A DNA stretch of 5,678 nt from Clostridia bacterium (GCA_017412445.1 JAFPYA010000181.1:1-5678); one strand, 5' to 3'; shown: positions 1 to 5,555, counted from the stretch's first letter. The notes: generated by a model not told the origin, from the sequence alone. Made by a program: numbers and translations.

Positions 1-2
1 AC

Positions 3-98
3 CGGGCTCCGGAATCAGGGTTCCCGAAGTATTACGGGCATGACTATTCCGCCGTCAGGACAGATACCATCGAGTTCGTAAGGGACACTGTTGGATCC
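3..98 (+). CDS. Possible internal fragment of an unidentified protein, open at the left edge
   Basis: The frame starting at base 3 is open from the window edge and reads RAPESGFPKYYGHDYSAVR and onward to IEFVRDTVGS. This is protein-like in composition (mixed aromatic, charged and small residues) up to about base 98. Beyond that the same frame runs antisense through the permease gene and ends at a stop at 302-304, so only the first part could be real. No family was recognised. The stretch lies left of the GGATCC at 93-98, where homology of the minus-strand permease stops. If the two sides are unrelated DNA joined together, this is the end of the left-hand piece. The call rests only on an open frame of about 32 codons and may be chance. 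Confidence 0.28.
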
Positions 99-831
99 TG
101 CTCATCATGCGGCCTATGTTCATTATCAAAAGCACCACTATGGTCGAGCGTATGCCGGGCAGGGTCACGTGCCAGATTTGCTTTAGCTTGTTCGCGCCGT
201 CTATCTGCGCCGCCTCGAAGAGGTTCATGTCCAGACCGGTTATCGCGGCCAGATACAGTATGGTGCCCCAGCCCATCGACTGCCACACGCCCACCAGCAC
301 GTAGGTGAAGCGCCACATGTGGCCGTCGGTCAAAAACGGCACGTTGCTGTCGATCAAGCCCATTTTGAAGAGCGTGGAATTCAACAGGCCGGTCGTGGGC
401 GAGAATATTTCAAGCACCATGCCGCCTATGATTACCCAGCTCAGGAAGTGAGGCAGATAAAGCATCGTCTGGCTCACCTTTTTGAGCTTTATCAGCCGCA
501 TTTCGTTGAGCATTATGGCCAGTATTATCGGCATCGGGAAGCCGAATATAAGATCAAGAAAATTGAGGTACAGGGTGTTTACCAGCGCTATGCTGAAATC
601 GCGCATATTGAACACGAAGCGGAAATGATCGAGGCCTATGAACTGGCTGCCCGAAACCCCGCCGAAGATATTGTAGTTTTGAAACGCTATCACGAGCCCG
701 TACATGGGCTTGTAGCAGAAGATGGCATACCACACCACGGGGATCATCATCATAAGATAAAGCCGCCAGTCCTGCAACAGCCACTTAAGCGACCGTTTGG
801 GTCTCTTGGCGACATACGCGCTCTTTGTCAC
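55..831 (-). CDS. LplB/YtcP-like carbohydrate ABC transporter permease, 3' end disrupted
   Basis: This is an inner-membrane permease of the binding-protein-dependent sugar transporter superfamily (MalF-like, LplB branch), which imports oligosaccharides or sugar derivatives with a second permease, a binding lipoprotein and a shared ATPase. The N-terminus has the family's basic stretch (KRPKRSLKWLLQDWRLYLMM) leading into membrane segment 1. The cytoplasmic EAA loop is intact near residues 206-225 (EAAQIDGANKLKQIWHVTLP). The start is chosen at GTG 831: AGGAGG at 842-847 lies 10 bases upstream, whereas an in-frame TTG at 840 is almost fused to that Shine-Dalgarno. Recognisable sequence ends at GRMMS (base 100). 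The family normally continues about 50-60 residues with one more membrane segment, but here 14 unrelated residues (RIQQCPLRTRWYLS) lead to a TGA at 55-57. As it stands the protein would probably not work. The partner transport genes, normally downstream, are absent. Confidence 0.88.
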   Translation of the reverse strand: MTKSAYVAKRPKRSLKWLLQDWRLYLMMMIPVVWYAIFCYKPMYGLVIAFQNYNIFGGVSGSQFIGLDHFRFVFNMRDFSIALVNTLYLNFLDLIFGFPMPIILAIMLNEMRLIKLKKVSQTMLYLPHFLSWVIIGGMVLEIFSPTTGLLNSTLFKMGLIDSNVPFLTDGHMWRFTYVLVGVWQSMGWGTILYLAAITGLDMNLFEAAQIDGANKLKQIWHVTLPGIRSTIVVLLIMNIGRMMSRIQQCPLRTRWYLS

Positions 832-841
832 AGTCTTCAAA

Positions 842-847
842 CCTCCT
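842..847 (-). promoter_or_regulatory. Ribosome binding site that decides the permease start
   Basis: The minus strand reads AGGAGG here. It leaves 10 bases to the GTG at 831-829 but only one base to the TTG at 840-838, so GTG is the more credible initiation codon. Confidence 0.7.
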
Positions 848-866
848 GACCCATACTCACGCTGTT

Positions 867-875
867 ATTTTAGCA
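867..875 (-). promoter_or_regulatory. Candidate extended -10 promoter of the permease gene
   Basis: On the minus strand the sequence is TGCTAAAAT, an extended -10 element (TG, one base, TAAAAT). No good -35 box sits 17 bases upstream, which fits a promoter that needs an activator. The start point would be near base 860, giving a leader of about 29 bases. The two TATGC(A/G)AAT repeats at 894-923 lie just upstream of this core, where an AraC-type activator would be expected. Confidence 0.5.
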
Positions 876-883
876 GACTTTAC

Positions 884-923
884 ATTTCAATCATATGCAA
901 ATAAAGCTTGAAATTATGCGAAT
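884..923. promoter_or_regulatory. Candidate AraC-family operator between the divergent genes
   Basis: Two signals overlap. TATGCAAAT (894-902) recurs as TATGCGAAT (915-923), 8 of 9 bases identical and exactly 21 bases apart, so both lie on the same face of the helix, as known for AraC-family half-sites. Separately, ATTTCAA (884-890) and TTGAAAT (908-914) form a perfect 7-base inverted repeat with a 17-base spacer. The second direct repeat lies between the -35 and -10 boxes of the araC-type gene, and the first flanks the permease promoter. One bound regulator could activate the permease and limit its own synthesis. That the neighbouring AraC protein binds here is inference. Confidence 0.45.
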
Positions 924-936
924 CTTGCAATATAAT
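908..936 (+). promoter_or_regulatory. Sigma-A type promoter of the araC-family gene
   Basis: TTGAAA (908-913) and TATAAT (931-936) are separated by exactly 17 bases, close to the ideal housekeeping promoter. Transcription would start near base 943, leaving a leader of about 40 bases before the ATG at 983. The promoter position also argues against translation starting at the in-frame TTG at 908. Confidence 0.75.
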
Positions 937-982
937 AGTATCGGCACACTACACGGGACGGCGGCGGAAGGAGCGAAAACCT

Positions 983-1864
983 ATGCTTATACAGCAGCCC
1001 TCACATCTCGCCTACAGCGCAATGGGCAACGGGCGCAGCGACTATGACGCGTATTACGGCATAACCGAGATGGAAAACTATTTCGGCTGGCACTTTCACG
1101 ACTTCTACGAGTTTTACATACATCTCGGCGGCGCGGAGTACTATTGCATAGAGAGCCGCACATATATCATGGAGCCAAATCAGCTCTTTATAATACCGCC
1201 CTACACCATGCACGGCCTTATGGCCGACAAGAGGCTTAAGCGCTACGAGCGCGCCTACATATACCTGTCCTCAGAATTTATGAAGACGCTCTCGCTTGGG
1301 CAGATAGACCTCGAGCGCACGGTGAGCGAGCTCATAAAAGACGAGCGCTATGTATTCAGCATGAGCCCCGAGGCGGCGAAGGAATGCGCCCGTCACATAG
1401 AAAACGTGCACCGCGACAAGCAGGACGTACAGCCCTGGAAAAGGTTCAGCGACATGAGCCACCTGCTGCCGGCGCTCAGGCTCATGCTTGAGGCCGCAAA
1501 CGTGCAAAGCGAGAGCGCGGCCAGCGCCTCTTCGGATTCGGACATAGGCGAGATAATGCACTATATAGGCGAACACTTCACCGAGCCTCTGAGCCTAAAG
1601 ACGCTGTCCGAGCGCTTCAACATCTCCCCCTCGTCCCTCAGCCACAGGTACACCCAATACACGAGGCACAGCGTGTACGAGTACATACTCTACAAGCGCA
1701 TAATGATGGCAAAATACCTGATAATACAAAACGAGCCCTTAAACGAGGTCGCCTTCCGCTGCGGCTTTGGCGACTACTCAAACTTTCTGCGTGCCTTTAA
1801 GAAAATATGCGGCTTCTCCCCCAGCAGGTACAAAAAAGACATGCTGACCTATATGCACAGATAA
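983..1864 (+). CDS. AraC-family transcriptional regulator with N-terminal cupin sensor
   Basis: A cytoplasmic DNA-binding regulator of 293 residues, the usual AraC-family size. The N-terminal half is a cupin-type ligand domain: WHFHDFYEFYIHLGG with H37 and H39, then a second cupin strand motif in IIPPYTMHG (about residues 75-83). A serine/alanine-rich linker near residues 174-185 leads to the C-terminal DNA-binding domain with two helix-turn-helix units, about 204-226 (LKTLSERFNISPSSLSHRY) and 252-283. The second carries the family signature ending FKKICGFSPSRYKK. The ATG at 983 is preferred because AAGGAG at 968-973 sits 9 bases upstream; an in-frame TTG at 908 has no such site and coincides with the -35 box. 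It is transcribed divergently from a sugar permease and most likely controls it in response to a sugar. The actual ligand cannot be read from the sequence. No clear terminator follows. Confidence 0.93.
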   Translation: MLIQQPSHLAYSAMGNGRSDYDAYYGITEMENYFGWHFHDFYEFYIHLGGAEYYCIESRTYIMEPNQLFIIPPYTMHGLMADKRLKRYERAYIYLSSEFMKTLSLGQIDLERTVSELIKDERYVFSMSPEAAKECARHIENVHRDKQDVQPWKRFSDMSHLLPALRLMLEAANVQSESAASASSDSDIGEIMHYIGEHFTEPLSLKTLSERFNISPSSLSHRYTQYTRHSVYEYILYKRIMMAKYLIIQNEPLNEVAFRCGFGDYSNFLRAFKKICGFSPSRYKKDMLTYMHR

Positions 1865-1921
1865 GCAAAAACTCAAACAGGTAAAGCCTTGCGCATATCC
1901 GTCCTCATTTATTGAAGACTT

Positions 1922-1938
1922 TGCAAAAGGCGCTTGCA
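1922..1938. promoter_or_regulatory. Palindrome overlapping the aquaporin -35 box, possible operator
   Basis: TGCAA (1922-1926) and TTGCA (1934-1938) form a perfect inverted repeat with a 7-base centre, and one further pair (G1929 with C1931) matches. The right arm is part of the -35 hexamer TTGCAC at 1934-1939. A dyad covering a -35 box is a common repressor site. It resembles LacI-type dyads in style but does not match the CcpA cre consensus in spacing. No regulator can be assigned. Confidence 0.25.
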
Positions 1939-1962
1939 CATTTTGAATCAGTATGGTAATAT
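1934..1962 (+). promoter_or_regulatory. Promoter of the aquaporin gene
   Basis: TTGCAC (1934-1939) and TAATAT (1957-1962) are 17 bases apart, with a TG at 1954-1955 making an extended -10. The start point would be near 1969, giving a leader of about 50 bases. The gene can therefore be expressed independently of the araC-type gene upstream. Confidence 0.65.
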
Positions 1963-1970
1963 CTCCTGCA

Positions 1971-1999
1971 CCGGAAGCGCATACGCAAATTTGTTCCGG
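1971..1999 (+). promoter_or_regulatory. Leader hairpin just upstream of the aquaporin ribosome binding site
   Basis: CCGGAA (1971-1976) pairs perfectly with TTCCGG (1994-1999) around a 17-base loop that itself contains GCG-CATA-CGC. It would form at the very 5' end of the predicted transcript and stop 6 bases before AAAGG at 2006-2010, so it could protect the mRNA end or affect ribosome access. No known riboswitch class was recognised. Confidence 0.35.
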
Positions 2000-2018
2000 C
2001 ATATGAAAGGATGGATTT

Positions 2019-2690
2019 ATGAGTAAATCTGTTAAGGCGTATATCGCCGAATTTATCGGCACGTTCGTGCTTGTGTTTGTGGCCTGCGGCACCGCGGCGG
2101 TGCTGGGCTGCAACACCGCAAGCCCCGACGCGGCCTACTTCATGACCGCGCTGGCCTTCGGCCTTGTGATAGTGGCTATGGCCTACTCCATCGGCAACGT
2201 TTCGGGCTGCCACATAAACCCCGCCGTGTCCCTTGCGATGCTTATAAGCAAAAAACTGTCCGTCAAGGATTTCTGCGGCTACGTGATCGCCCAGTTTGCA
2301 GGCGCCACTGCGGGCGCGGGCATACTTGCGCTCTTCATCGGCAAGGACAGCGGGCTTGGCGTAAACGGCCTGTTTGAAGGCAAGACGGGCATCTCCTTTG
2401 CCATCGAGGCGGTGCTGACCTGCATCTTCGTGCTTGCGATACTCGGCGTAACCTCCAGGAAGGAATACGGCAAGGTCGCGGGCGTGGTCATCGGCCTCAC
2501 CCTCACCCTCGTGCACATAATCGGCATCCACTTCACCGGCACCTCCGTGAACCCCGCAAGGAGCTTTGGCCCCGCCATCTTCGTTGGCGGCGAGGCGCTC
2601 AAGAGCCTGTGGGTGTTCATAGTTGCGCCCCTCGTAGGCGGAGCGCTTGCGGCCCTCTGCTGGAAGCTCATTGGCAACAAGGACGAATAA
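2019..2690 (+). CDS. MIP-family aquaporin, water-channel (AqpZ-like) type
   Basis: A cytoplasmic-membrane channel of 223 residues, normal for bacterial aquaporins, with six hydrophobic helices and both half-helix signatures: NPA at 67-69 (in GCHINPAVS) and NPA at 178-180 (in TGTSVNPARS). The selectivity-filter residues, by alignment from memory with E. coli AqpZ, are F47, H166, T175 and R181. They match the AqpZ set F43/H174/T183/R189, and the spacings of the last three are identical. The glycerol facilitator GlpF has Trp/Gly/Phe/Arg instead, so water rather than glycerol is the expected substrate. The ATG at 2019 has AAAGG at 2006-2010, 8 bases upstream. The gene has its own promoter and a terminator, so it is a single-gene unit. 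A link to the sugar genes around it, for example osmotic balance during solute uptake, is only inference. Confidence 0.95.
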   Translation: MSKSVKAYIAEFIGTFVLVFVACGTAAVLGCNTASPDAAYFMTALAFGLVIVAMAYSIGNVSGCHINPAVSLAMLISKKLSVKDFCGYVIAQFAGATAGAGILALFIGKDSGLGVNGLFEGKTGISFAIEAVLTCIFVLAILGVTSRKEYGKVAGVVIGLTLTLVHIIGIHFTGTSVNPARSFGPAIFVGGEALKSLWVFIVAPLVGGALAALCWKLIGNKDE

Positions 2691-2710
2691 GCGTAATACG
2701 CGTTATTTTA

Positions 2711-2749
2711 GGGCGGTTCGTGCAATTTTTCCCGGCTGCCCGTTTTTTT
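2711..2749 (+). terminator. Rho-independent terminator after the aquaporin gene
   Basis: GGGCGGTT (2711-2718) pairs with GGCTGCCC (2734-2741), an 8-base stem with three G-U pairs and a 15-base loop, followed after one G by seven T (2743-2749). It begins 20 bases after the aquaporin stop. Confidence 0.7.
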
Positions 2750-2785
2750 ATGCCATAAAACAGGCGATTTTGTTACAGCGGAATG

Positions 2786-2814
2786 CTGACAAGCGGCTTT
2801 AATTGTGTTATAAT
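2786..2814 (+). promoter_or_regulatory. Strong promoter of the AKR-like TIM-barrel gene
   Basis: CTGACA (2786-2791) and TATAAT (2809-2814) are 17 bases apart, with TG at 2806-2807 adding an extended -10. This is one base from the full consensus in the -35 box and perfect in the -10. Transcription would start near 2821, leaving a leader of about 68 bases in which no stable structure was seen. Confidence 0.75.
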
Positions 2815-2888
2815 AGGTTTAAGAAGAGGCTTTCAATCCCCCATCATTTCAATAAACACAAAGGACGCTCATACGAGGAGGCAACGCT

Positions 2889-3746
2889 ATGGAGCACAGA
2901 TTTCCCAGAACCGAAGTGGAAGGCCTTTCGCTTTCGAGGATGATTATAGGCACTAACTGGATAGGCGGCTGGAGCCACAGAAGCCCGGCAGCCGACGCGA
3001 TGATAAAGGCAAAGCACTCCGAGCCCGAGGCCATAAAGCCCATGCTCAAAACCTTCATGGCTTACGGCGTCGATACGATTATGGCGCCCTTCGACGGCCT
3101 GCCTGCCCTTACGCGCGCGGTGCACGAGACCGAGGATGAGCTGGGCAAGGGCATGATACTTGTAGACACGCCTATAATAAACGTGGACGACAACGAAAAT
3201 GCCAGACGCGAAGCCATGGAAAAGATAGGCAAAAGCCGTGCCCTCGGCGCAAAGCTGTGCTTGATCCATCATTCCAGCGCGGAGCAGCTGGTCAACAAAA
3301 ACCTCAAGCAGCTCGTGCGCCTTGACGACTATACTAAGATGATACGCGACGCGGGGCTTATACCCGGCCTCTCCGCGCACATGCCCGAGCTCATAGTTTA
3401 CAGCGACCTGAATGGCTACGACATACAGACGTACATACAGATATACAACTGCATGGGCTTTTTGATGCAGGTCGAGGTGGAGACGGTAAACCAGATAATC
3501 CACGACGCAAAGAAGCCCGTCATGACCATAAAGCCCATGGCGGCGGGCAGAACCACGCCCTTCGTGGGGCTGAACTTCTCTTGGGCGACGATACGCGACT
3601 GCGACATGGTCACCGTGGGCTGCTTCAACGAAAACGAGGCGCGCGAGGACATCGAAATCTCCCTCGCGGCGCTCGAGCACCGCAGAGCCAACATAGAAAA
3701 ACGCGCCAGCCCCAACGCTCATCAGGACGCGTTCGGCAAGCGCTGA
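2889..3746 (+). CDS. TIM-barrel protein distantly related to aldo/keto reductases, function unknown
   Basis: This soluble protein of 285 residues has no signal peptide or membrane segment. Its motifs follow the order of the aldo/keto reductase fold: a first-strand GTNWIGGW (21-28), AYGVDTIMAP (58-67) where reductases have the catalytic Asp, AKLCLIHHSS (121-130) at the catalytic His strand, GLIPGLSAHMPELI (156-169) like the 'G..iGvSn' strand, KKPVMTIKPMAAGR (208-221) and DMVTVGCFNENEA (239-251) near the cofactor end. The catalytic Tyr (after D62) and the catalytic Lys (the region near LVDTP, 91-95) are not evident, so a standard NADPH reductase is doubtful. It may be a hydrolase, lyase or isomerase on the same scaffold. 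The ATG at 2889 has GAGGAGG at 2875-2881, 7 bases upstream. It is a single gene with its own strong promoter. The fold call is from pattern reading; the function is unknown. Confidence 0.8.
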   Translation: MEHRFPRTEVEGLSLSRMIIGTNWIGGWSHRSPAADAMIKAKHSEPEAIKPMLKTFMAYGVDTIMAPFDGLPALTRAVHETEDELGKGMILVDTPIINVDDNENARREAMEKIGKSRALGAKLCLIHHSSAEQLVNKNLKQLVRLDDYTKMIRDAGLIPGLSAHMPELIVYSDLNGYDIQTYIQIYNCMGFLMQVEVETVNQIIHDAKKPVMTIKPMAAGRTTPFVGLNFSWATIRDCDMVTVGCFNENEAREDIEISLAALEHRRANIEKRASPNAHQDAFGKR

Positions 3747-3776
3747 AGGCTTCACAGCCGCAAAATTAAATAAACC

Positions 3777-3828
3777 GCGCCCGTATCGCAGGATAAGCTC
3801 AAAAAAAGCTTTTCCCGGATACGGGCGC
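3777..3828 (-). terminator. Long hairpin between convergent genes, likely terminator of the minus-strand operon
   Basis: GCGCCCGTATC (3777-3787) and GATACGGGCGC (3818-3828) are a perfect 11-base inverted repeat. Inside, GGA (3791-3793) pairs with TCC (3813-3815) and AAGCT (3795-3799) with AGCTT (3807-3811), closing a 7-base loop. On the minus strand the stem is followed by a T-rich run (GGTTTATTTAATTTT), so it fits termination of the aldolase operon, 10 bases past its stop codon. On the plus strand no T-run follows, so it would terminate the TIM-barrel gene less well but could still shield its mRNA 3' end. Confidence 0.65.
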
Positions 3829-3838
3829 ATGCGTGAAT

Positions 3839-4615
3839 TTACCCGTTAATATCCCTGACCGCCTGAGAAAGCATGCCGCTGAGTATGCGCGCGTCCTGCG
3901 CTATGGTCATCCAATTAACGCCCCTGCCCATAAGCTCTTCGCAGGAACGCTTTGAAGGCCCCGCGCAGGAGCCGCAATATTTGCCGTTTTGGGCTGCGAG
4001 CGAGGCGACATTGCGCTGAATGTCAGCGATAAGCCGGGGCTTATCCTCTGGTTTTACGCCAACCATGCTCATGCCGAGGTCGGCCGGGCCTATGAACAGG
4101 GACTGATATCCTGGCACGGAGGCAATCTGCTCGATGTTGTTTACGGCCTCCATGCTTTCGATTTGCAGTATTTTCCACACCTCGTCCTTGGCCGTCTTGA
4201 GGTATTCCTGCTCGTCATTAATGCCGTAGCGTATGGCGCGCAGCGGGCCTATACCACGCCTGCCGCCGTCAGAAGGATACGTGCAGGCCTCGACCGCCTG
4301 ACGGGCGATTTCAGCGGTGTTCACAAAGGGGAAAATGATGCCGTCCGGCCCCATATCCAGCGTGTTCTTCACCTGATAGTATTCCACGCCCGGCACGCGC
4401 ACGAACGCACAGGCGCCGGCAGCCTGCGCCGCGAGCACATGGTGATAGATTTCGCGCCTGTCCAGCATGCCGTGCTCGGAATCTATCCACACGAAATCAC
4501 AGCCCGAATAGCCCACGATCTCGCTCACGGACGAGTCCGCAAGCAGCACGAACACGCCCACGACGGGTTTGCCCTGCCTCATCTTTTCGGTAATCCTTTG
4601 AAGCCTTGGGTTCAT
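3839..4615 (-). CDS. HpcH/HpaI family class II aldolase
   Basis: A cytoplasmic, metal-dependent aldolase of 258 residues (the family is typically about 250-270). It is expected to split a 2-keto-3-deoxy or 4-hydroxy-2-keto acid into pyruvate (or a close analogue) and an aldehyde. Residues matching the E. coli HpaI site are all present: H48 in WIDSEHG, R73 in FVRVP, Q151 and E153 in LQIES, and D179 in FIGPADLGMS. The spacings H to R (25) and E to D (26) equal those of HpaI. E153 and D179 hold the metal; H48 and R73 take part in catalysis and substrate binding. The ATG at 4615 is chosen because AGGGAGG at 4624-4630 lies 8 bases upstream; longer in-frame extensions run into the neighbouring gene. 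It is the second gene of an operon, 38 bases after a sugar-isomerase-like gene. The exact substrate (ketodeoxyrhamnonate, ketodeoxyglucarate or homoprotocatechuate type) cannot be decided. Confidence 0.93.
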   Translation of the reverse strand: MNPRLQRITEKMRQGKPVVGVFVLLADSSVSEIVGYSGCDFVWIDSEHGMLDRREIYHHVLAAQAAGACAFVRVPGVEYYQVKNTLDMGPDGIIFPFVNTAEIARQAVEACTYPSDGGRRGIGPLRAIRYGINDEQEYLKTAKDEVWKILQIESMEAVNNIEQIASVPGYQSLFIGPADLGMSMVGVKPEDKPRLIADIQRNVASLAAQNGKYCGSCAGPSKRSCEELMGRGVNWMTIAQDARILSGMLSQAVRDING

Positions 4616-4653
4616 GTATTTTGCCTCCCTTGCGTCATTTGAGATATGCTGTT

Positions 4654-5511
4654 TCAAAACGTTTTGGTCTTGACCTGTACGGGCGCCGCCGGCCCTTTTT
4701 CGCTGAGCCACATTGCCGAGCGCTTGAGCGCCTCGACGGTTTTGGTTTCGAGCACGCAGCGTGCGTTCAGCTTTTCGGCCAAACGCAGCCTTTCGATAAG
4801 GTCGATTTCGCCGTCGCCCAAAGCCAGATGGTCTCGCGGCGGCGTCTCCGTCCCGTCGTGAATGTGAAAATGGCACAGGCGCTCAGAGCGCTTTATAATA
4901 AACGGTACATCCTTTTCGTGCGTGGCCTTTGAATGGCCTATGTCCCAGGTCAGGCCAAAGACGGGGCTTTCCAAAAGCAGGTCTATGGCCTTCTTTTCGT
5001 AATCACGGAAGCCATCCGTGTTTTCAACGGCGATTTTCACGTCCCTGCCGCCTGTCCACGCTTCGCACTTGTCGCGGAAGGAGGCAAAGGCGCGCATGTA
5101 TATGTCAAAATCCCGTTCATACATCTGCACCTTTCTGTCCGGCAGGGTGATATGTATGCCGTGGTTCATGTGCATGTTCAGTATCAGCGGCTGAGATGGG
5201 TCTCCGAACCTGTCGCGCAGAGGCAGGAGCCTGCGTGCCGCGGCAATGCTGCGGCGCACGGTTTCAAGATACGCGTCCTTAACCAGCTCGTTAAAATCCG
5301 CAATGTTCAGGTTTTCGTCCAGATGGACGGTATAGTAGATCCCCGCCTCCTCCGCCAGACGCATCAGGTAGTCGGTCTGCTCAAGCTGAACTAATCCGCA
5401 TTCCGGAAAATTCATGTTCAGCTCTATGAAATTGAGCCCCAGGCTTTCGCAGAGCTTTACGTTTTGCTCAAGCGTCCGGTTCTCGATGAGTGTGGGCATG
5501 CCAAACTGCAT
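4654..5511 (-). CDS. Sugar phosphate isomerase/epimerase-like TIM barrel (xylose isomerase-like, AP endonuclease 2 family)
   Basis: A soluble 285-residue TIM barrel of the family that includes hydroxypyruvate isomerases, tagatose/psicose epimerases, IolE/IolI and endonuclease IV. Likely metal ligands and catalytic residues appear in order at strand ends: H63 (TVHLDEN), H114 (LNMHMNHG), E163 (AVENTDG), D190 and H193 (TWDIGHS), H216 and D219 (HIHDG), H228 before the ALGDGEID turn, and E255 (VLETKT). The first strand is MQFGMPTL and the family-typical GLNFIELNMN follows near 25-34. Length is typical. The ATG at 5511 has AGGAG at 5520-5524, 8 bases upstream. It is the first clear gene of a minus-strand operon with the aldolase. 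The pairing suggests that it rearranges a sugar or keto acid whose product the aldolase then cleaves. A DNA-repair role is unlikely given that context. Confidence 0.88.
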   Translation of the reverse strand: MQFGMPTLIENRTLEQNVKLCESLGLNFIELNMNFPECGLVQLEQTDYLMRLAEEAGIYYTVHLDENLNIADFNELVKDAYLETVRRSIAAARRLLPLRDRFGDPSQPLILNMHMNHGIHITLPDRKVQMYERDFDIYMRAFASFRDKCEAWTGGRDVKIAVENTDGFRDYEKKAIDLLLESPVFGLTWDIGHSKATHEKDVPFIIKRSERLCHFHIHDGTETPPRDHLALGDGEIDLIERLRLAEKLNARCVLETKTVEALKRSAMWLSEKGPAAPVQVKTKTF

Positions 5512-5555
5512 ATGGTTTACTCCTGTATTTGCGTCCGTTTAATCGCTGTGGCAGT

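Noticed and set aside
319..849. A 176-codon plus-strand frame opposite the permease.
   Set aside because: His/Glu/Tyr-rich antisense product of a membrane protein gene, with no domain or ribosome binding site.
908..982. A 25-codon N-terminal extension of the araC-family gene starting at TTG 908.
   Set aside because: TTG 908 is the first half of the -35 box, the -10 box TATAAT is at 931-936, and a good ribosome binding site precedes ATG 983. The extension would lie upstream of the transcript start.
1865..1933. A terminator after the araC-family gene.
   Set aside because: No stem followed by a T-run could be found there, so none is annotated; read-through towards the aquaporin gene remains possible.
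1905..2531. A 208-codon minus-strand frame opposite the aquaporin.
   Set aside because: The plus-strand frame encodes a complete aquaporin with both NPA motifs; the opposite frame is His/Gly/Arg/Ala-rich with no recognisable domain.
2844..3830. A 328-codon open frame on the minus strand opposite the AKR-like gene.
   Set aside because: It mirrors codon bias of the plus-strand gene. It has low-complexity Val/Tyr/His-rich content, no family motifs, and covers the promoter-driven plus gene fully.
3989..4642. A 217-codon plus-strand frame opposite the aldolase.
   Set aside because: The minus strand holds an aldolase with all catalytic residues. The plus frame shows no motif and no ribosome binding site.
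4616..4876. An 87-residue N-terminal extension of the aldolase.
   Set aside because: It overlaps the isomerase gene in another frame and is Arg-rich nonsense; ATG 4615 has its own ribosome binding site and gives the normal family length.
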